Assembly: GCA_001662425.1 (NCBI GenBank)
Contig: BDDC01002296.1
Coordinates: forward strand, 2,550 to 14,338
Origin: Chlamydomonas sphaeroides
Taxonomy: Eukaryota; Chlorophyta; Chlorophyceae; Chlamydomonadales; Chlamydomonadaceae
Reading direction: 5' to 3'
Length of the DNA stretch: 11,789 nt
The stretch's first letter is position 1; each line of letters begins with the position of its first letter. Both the position numbers and the translations under genes were made by a program. Below, piece by piece: positions 9,101 to 11,789 of the stretch. Below the pieces are notes generated by a model. That model did not search any database. It was not told where the DNA came from and worked only from the letters and a program-made list of their open reading frames with translations.

Positions 9101-9963
9101 CCCACCTGTGATCCCAGCAAGTCGCCCGCCACTCCGCTGACGCCCTTGCTGAGCTGGCACAGGAACTGCGCAATGCCCTGCACCGCGCCGATCTGGGGGG
9201 AGGAAGGGGATGGACAAGGGGGCCGGGGAAGACAGGGTGTGTTCGTTTATAAGTTCAAGTAACAGGGTGTGTGTATGTTGGTTGGATGTGTTTTGACACG
9301 TCATTGGCCACCTCCCTGGCCCCCCTCAGCCCCCACCTCTGTGGTGCTCAGCCCCAGCTCGTCGTGCACGTAGATGGGCAGGTAGGAGTCGTGGATGAGC
9401 GTGGCCACAGAGCACAGCATCTGGCCTGGATGCAGGGAGATGGGAGGGAGGGAGGAGAGGGAAAGGGTGGGATGGGGAGGGAGCGGCATGGAGGAGGGAG
9501 GGACGAGAGCAGCGGTTTGGGAGCGCCTCTCCACCTGCCTCTGTACCTCACGCCCACGCGCAATGCCCTACCTAATCCCCTCCCAACCCTCGCCTCTCCC
9601 CCATTCACCGATGGCCAGCGCCAGTAACTTGGTGTTGCAGCGCTCGTCGCTGAAGACCCGGAACACGGACGTGAGCGCCGCCAGGGGGCCGCCGGGGCTG
9701 GCTGCTGCGCCGGAGCGGCCGCCTTCGTCCGCGGGCACGCCGGCCGCAGCGGCGGCAGCAGAGACGTCCCGGCGGCGTGGGCCGGTGGGCGCGAGAGGGC
9801 CGCGCGCAGCGGGCAAGGGCCCAGCGCCCGGCACGGCCGGCACAGCGCGGAGCGAGGCATGTGGGCGGGGTGGCAGCGCGGCGACGCCAGGTCGCAGAAC
9901 CCGGGCTGTTGGGCGCGGCAGAGCCCTGCACAAGCTTGGCATTGGCGTCATTGACGTCGCCAT
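6110..9963 (-). CDS. MFS transporter, tandem paralogue B (complete, 14 exons, 581 aa)
   Basis: Complete paralogue of the neighbouring transporter; a membrane carrier of unknown substrate. Exons in transcript order: 9963-9609, 9425-9337, 9192-9106, 9006-8900, 8813-8698, 8597-8452, 8306-8091, 7892-7874, 7675-7623, 7419-7366, 7207-7072, 6827-6675, 6517-6428, 6234-6110, with a TGA stop at 6112-6110. The sum is 1746 nt, or 582 codons with the stop, and every junction is in phase. About 12 hydrophobic segments lie between residues 110 and 565. DRLSKGIREAP is at 221-231 after TM4, an Ala-rich loop at about 301-356, and ARFDASFLSLRAK at 383-395 in TM7. The motifs fit the MJ1317-like MFS group (family placement by memory, not search). 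The N-terminus, MATSMTPMPSLCRALPRP, and the following residues lack acidic residues until D66, suggesting organelle targeting. The protein ends in a short basic tail, RKGKAKAE. Exon 8 is a 19-nt microexon absent as such from paralogue A. Intron 13 ends in AAAG rather than CAG. Confidence 0.88.
7751..7839. repeat. Two-copy direct repeat around a CTG run in the extra intron of transporter B
   Basis: Two 40-nt copies, at 7751-7790 and 7800-7839, each begin CTGCTACGG and end CCTCCAAACCG, with a few differences between them. They are separated by CTGCTGCTG (7791-7799), so the period is 49 nt. Both lie in the intron 7676-7873, the one that transporter A lacks. Confidence 0.85.
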
Positions 9964-10735
9964 TGCTCTAGGGCTGCGTTCTCGTTGAGCACGGGAGGGG
10001 CGGTCTGCGCGGGCACAACGGCACCGTGTCGGAAGACATGCTTGGCGGCGAGGGTTTGCGCCAACGGCACGTGCACGGCAATAACTCAGCTCGCGGAAGG
10101 TCTGCCCAGATCATCTTGCCAGGGGTCCACTTACCGTCTCGACCTCAGCAGCGGGAGCGCGGAGACAGCTCTTGGCTGTTGCGATTATGTCCCCGCCAAT
10201 TGCGTGTAAAAAAAGCTGACCGTGCGTACAAGTGAGCGAACGAGCGATGTGCAGGCGACTGTGCGTTGGTGTATGCGTGTGCGTGACGTCTGAGAGGCGG
10301 TCAAGACATAAACTCTCGGAGCTGACGCCTGAGAATAGAACCGAAAAGCCCCTGCCTTATTGCACAAGCGGTAGTAATATGGTGTTGTCTGTTCCCCTCG
10401 CTGAATTGCAAGGAATGCATGATGAACGAACCGAAATCCTATGGGTCCGTGGGTCTTTTCCAAGATTGTTCCGGCCACACCACGCATGGAACGCGCTGCC
10501 CACGACGCACAAGCTCTGCTTGGTTCACTGCTGCTTGCCCTTCATACGAGAAGGTGCTGGCTAGCCAACCGCAGCGGACATCTGTTCTCACGCTAGCGTC
10601 TTTTTATCCAAGCGAACGCTGCGCATATGTCAAGCGGCAGGCCAGCGTGCTAAGCAGTAGGCCTCATTCCGAGCAGCGCTGCCTGGCGCAGCGAAATCAG
10701 CAACACCCAAAGACCTCTGCAGCCCCACCGACGCC
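9964..10735. promoter_or_regulatory. Divergent intergenic region between transporter B and the unrecognised plus-strand gene
   Basis: These 772 nt separate two start codons facing away from each other, so the region should hold both promoters and both 5' leaders. It is lower in GC than the genes. A CCAATTGC stretch near 10195-10202 and a TGTAAAAAAA run just after it are visible, but no clear TATA box or initiator can be assigned to either gene. No open frame here is convincing. Confidence 0.5.
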
Positions 10736-11500
10736 ATGCACGGGCGCGACGGCACACAACATGTGCCGTCACAGCTGCTGACGCAGTCGCCCGCAACGGG
10801 CGCGGCCCTCGCGGCGCCGGCCCTCCTGCTCGCTGCCGCTGCTAGCCGGCGCGCCGGCCCACTGTGCCGCAGCCTGAGGAGCTGGGCGGCCGGCCGCTGG
10901 ACGGGCGGCGCTCCGGCGCTGCCCAGCGGCGCTGCCGGCGCGCTGCCCGCCGCCGGCGCACCGGCGGGCCTGCCCTGCCTGCCCACCCGGGCCGCCTCCT
11001 CGGGCCTGCGCAGCGGCCTGCTGTCGCCCGGCGGCCCCTGCGGCCTCCCCCCTGCCGCGGCCCGTGCCGATGCGCCGAGTCTGCGGCTGGGCCTGGTGCG
11101 TCGCCTGGCCACACAGCAGGCAAGGGGGCGATAGGATGGGCGGGGGGGGTGACGGCTTGCTGCAGGGGCCCGGGCCTGCGGGCCTGCGGTGGGGGGCGCC
11201 GGCCCCGCAGTGTGGGTGCCGAGCGTCCGCCTGTGTGACGACGCCCGAGGCCGGCATGGGCGCACACCCACCCACCCACCAACCCCTGCCTGCCCCCTGC
11301 TCCCGCCCTCGCGGCTCCCACCCCGCCAGGCCCCCGCCGGCGGCTCGCTCGTCGCCAGCAGCGGCTCCCGGCTGTCGGCGCTGCTCCGCGGCGGGCGGCT
11401 GGGCCAGGCGGCGCGCCTGCACGCGGCGGCCGCCTGGCAGCGGCTGGGCCCTGCCGCCTACACCGCCGTCGCCGTGACGGCCGTGTTCCTGCTGTGGTGG
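10736..11500 (+). CDS. Unrecognised protein with organelle-type N-terminus and a membrane segment (5' part of gene)
   Basis: I do not recognise this gene. Exon 1 starts at ATG 10736 and is open to a TAG at 11132. Exon 2 starts at 11330 after a C-rich tract ending CCCGCCAG. It is open through LGPAAYTAVAVTAVFLLWW, a likely transmembrane helix at about residues 167-185, and probably ends at a GT at 11497 or 11501. Two phase-0 donors could end exon 1: GC at 11120 (CAG|GCAAGG) or GT at 11096 (CTG|GTGCGT). Both join in frame to exon 2, giving 177-185 residues before the next intron. Residues 6-111 contain no Asp or Glu and are rich in Ala, Gly, Pro and Arg, and RRLATQQ near 122-128 could be a presequence cleavage zone. 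I infer a mitochondrial or plastid membrane protein. A DUF1279/FAM210-like protein is a weak guess from the 'LGPAAY' helix only. The gene is divergent from the transporter, with 772 nt between their starts, and its 3' part is beyond the window. Confidence 0.55.
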
Positions 11501-11504
11501 GTGC

Positions 11505-11789
11505 CGGGCGTGAGGCGTGGGGGTGCCAGGTGTGGGTGTGGGTGTGAGGTGTGAGGTGCCAGGTGTGGGCGGTGGGCTGCCGACATGGTGCAGCGGGGGT
11601 GCCGGGGGCCCGGAGCGGGGTGGGGGGCGGCCGGCCTTGGAGCCCACGCTGCGGTGGGTGCGGGTTGCGCCGGCGTGGGGGAGGGACGAGTGGGGCCCAA
11701 GAGGGGCCGGGGGGCTGGCGTGGGGGCCAGGGGTGGGGGCGGAGGGGTGGGGTGGGGGCGGAGCTGCATGGTGACTGGGGGGGGGGGGG
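11505..11789. other. G-rich, GT-rich tail of the window, probable intron of the unrecognised gene
   Basis: After the membrane-segment exon the plus strand becomes extremely G-rich, with interspersed GGTGTGGG and GAGGTGT words at about 11515-11572 and many GGGG runs. It ends in an unbroken run of 13 G at 11777-11789. No exon can be picked out. It is most simply intron sequence; the final homopolymer may also mark an assembly edge. Confidence 0.5.

Noticed and set aside
9985..10209. Cysteine-rich plus-strand frame (about 10 Cys in 74 residues) in the divergent spacer
   Set aside because: It has no ATG (it opens at TTG), no visible splice context and no recognised domain; kept only as a note because of the TGTAA at its end.
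10185..10487. Minus-strand 100-codon ATG frame upstream of transporter B
   Set aside because: Its sequence is not low-complexity, but nothing is recognisable, it lies in the expected promoter/leader region of B, and a frame of this length is not surprising at this lower GC.
1..11789. CRISPR array, tRNA, rRNA, riboswitch or bacterial operon signals
   Set aside because: None seen by eye; the spliced, high-GC gene structure points to a eukaryotic nuclear genome.

Overview
The window looks like nuclear DNA from a GC-rich green alga (chlorophyte; Chlamydomonas/Volvocales-like, though other GC-rich chlorophytes cannot be excluded). The basis is very high GC and GC3, genes cut into many short exons by introns of about 86-441 nt, donors mostly GTGAG/GTGGG, acceptors mostly CAG behind C-rich tracts, alanine/proline-rich low-complexity protein segments, and intronic minisatellites. 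Nothing bacterial (operons, Shine-Dalgarno sites) is visible. All gene models were spliced by eye. They are supported by phase-consistent junctions and by the alignment of two paralogues.

Layout. (1) 1-4427, minus strand: paralogue A of a major facilitator superfamily (MFS) membrane transporter, 13 exons in view, its C-terminus cut by the left edge. (2) 4428-6109: 5' leader and promoter region of A, plus the 3' flank of B, with a lower-GC core near 4640-5380. (3) 6110-9963, minus strand: paralogue B of the same transporter, complete, 14 exons, 581 residues. (4) 9964-10735: lower-GC spacer between the divergent starts of B and the next gene. (5) 10736 to the right edge, plus strand: start of an unrecognised gene whose N-terminus looks like an organelle targeting sequence, followed by one membrane-type segment.

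A and B are a head-to-tail tandem duplication. Almost every intron position is shared, but sequence identity is a mosaic. Blocks covering exons 2, 3, 5-6 and 11 (12 in B), including a whole intron and parts of others, are nearly identical, while the N-terminus, the central loop and the C-terminus have diverged. This pattern suggests gene conversion acting on the transmembrane core. The copies differ by one intron (present in B, where it creates a 19-nt microexon; absent in A), by a GC-AG versus GT-AG intron at the same site, and by an 18-nt minisatellite that roughly doubles one intron of A. The substrate of the transporters cannot be read from the sequence. Both N-termini lack acidic residues for 65-72 positions and suggest organelle targeting. 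I see no RNA gene, CRISPR array or intact mobile element.
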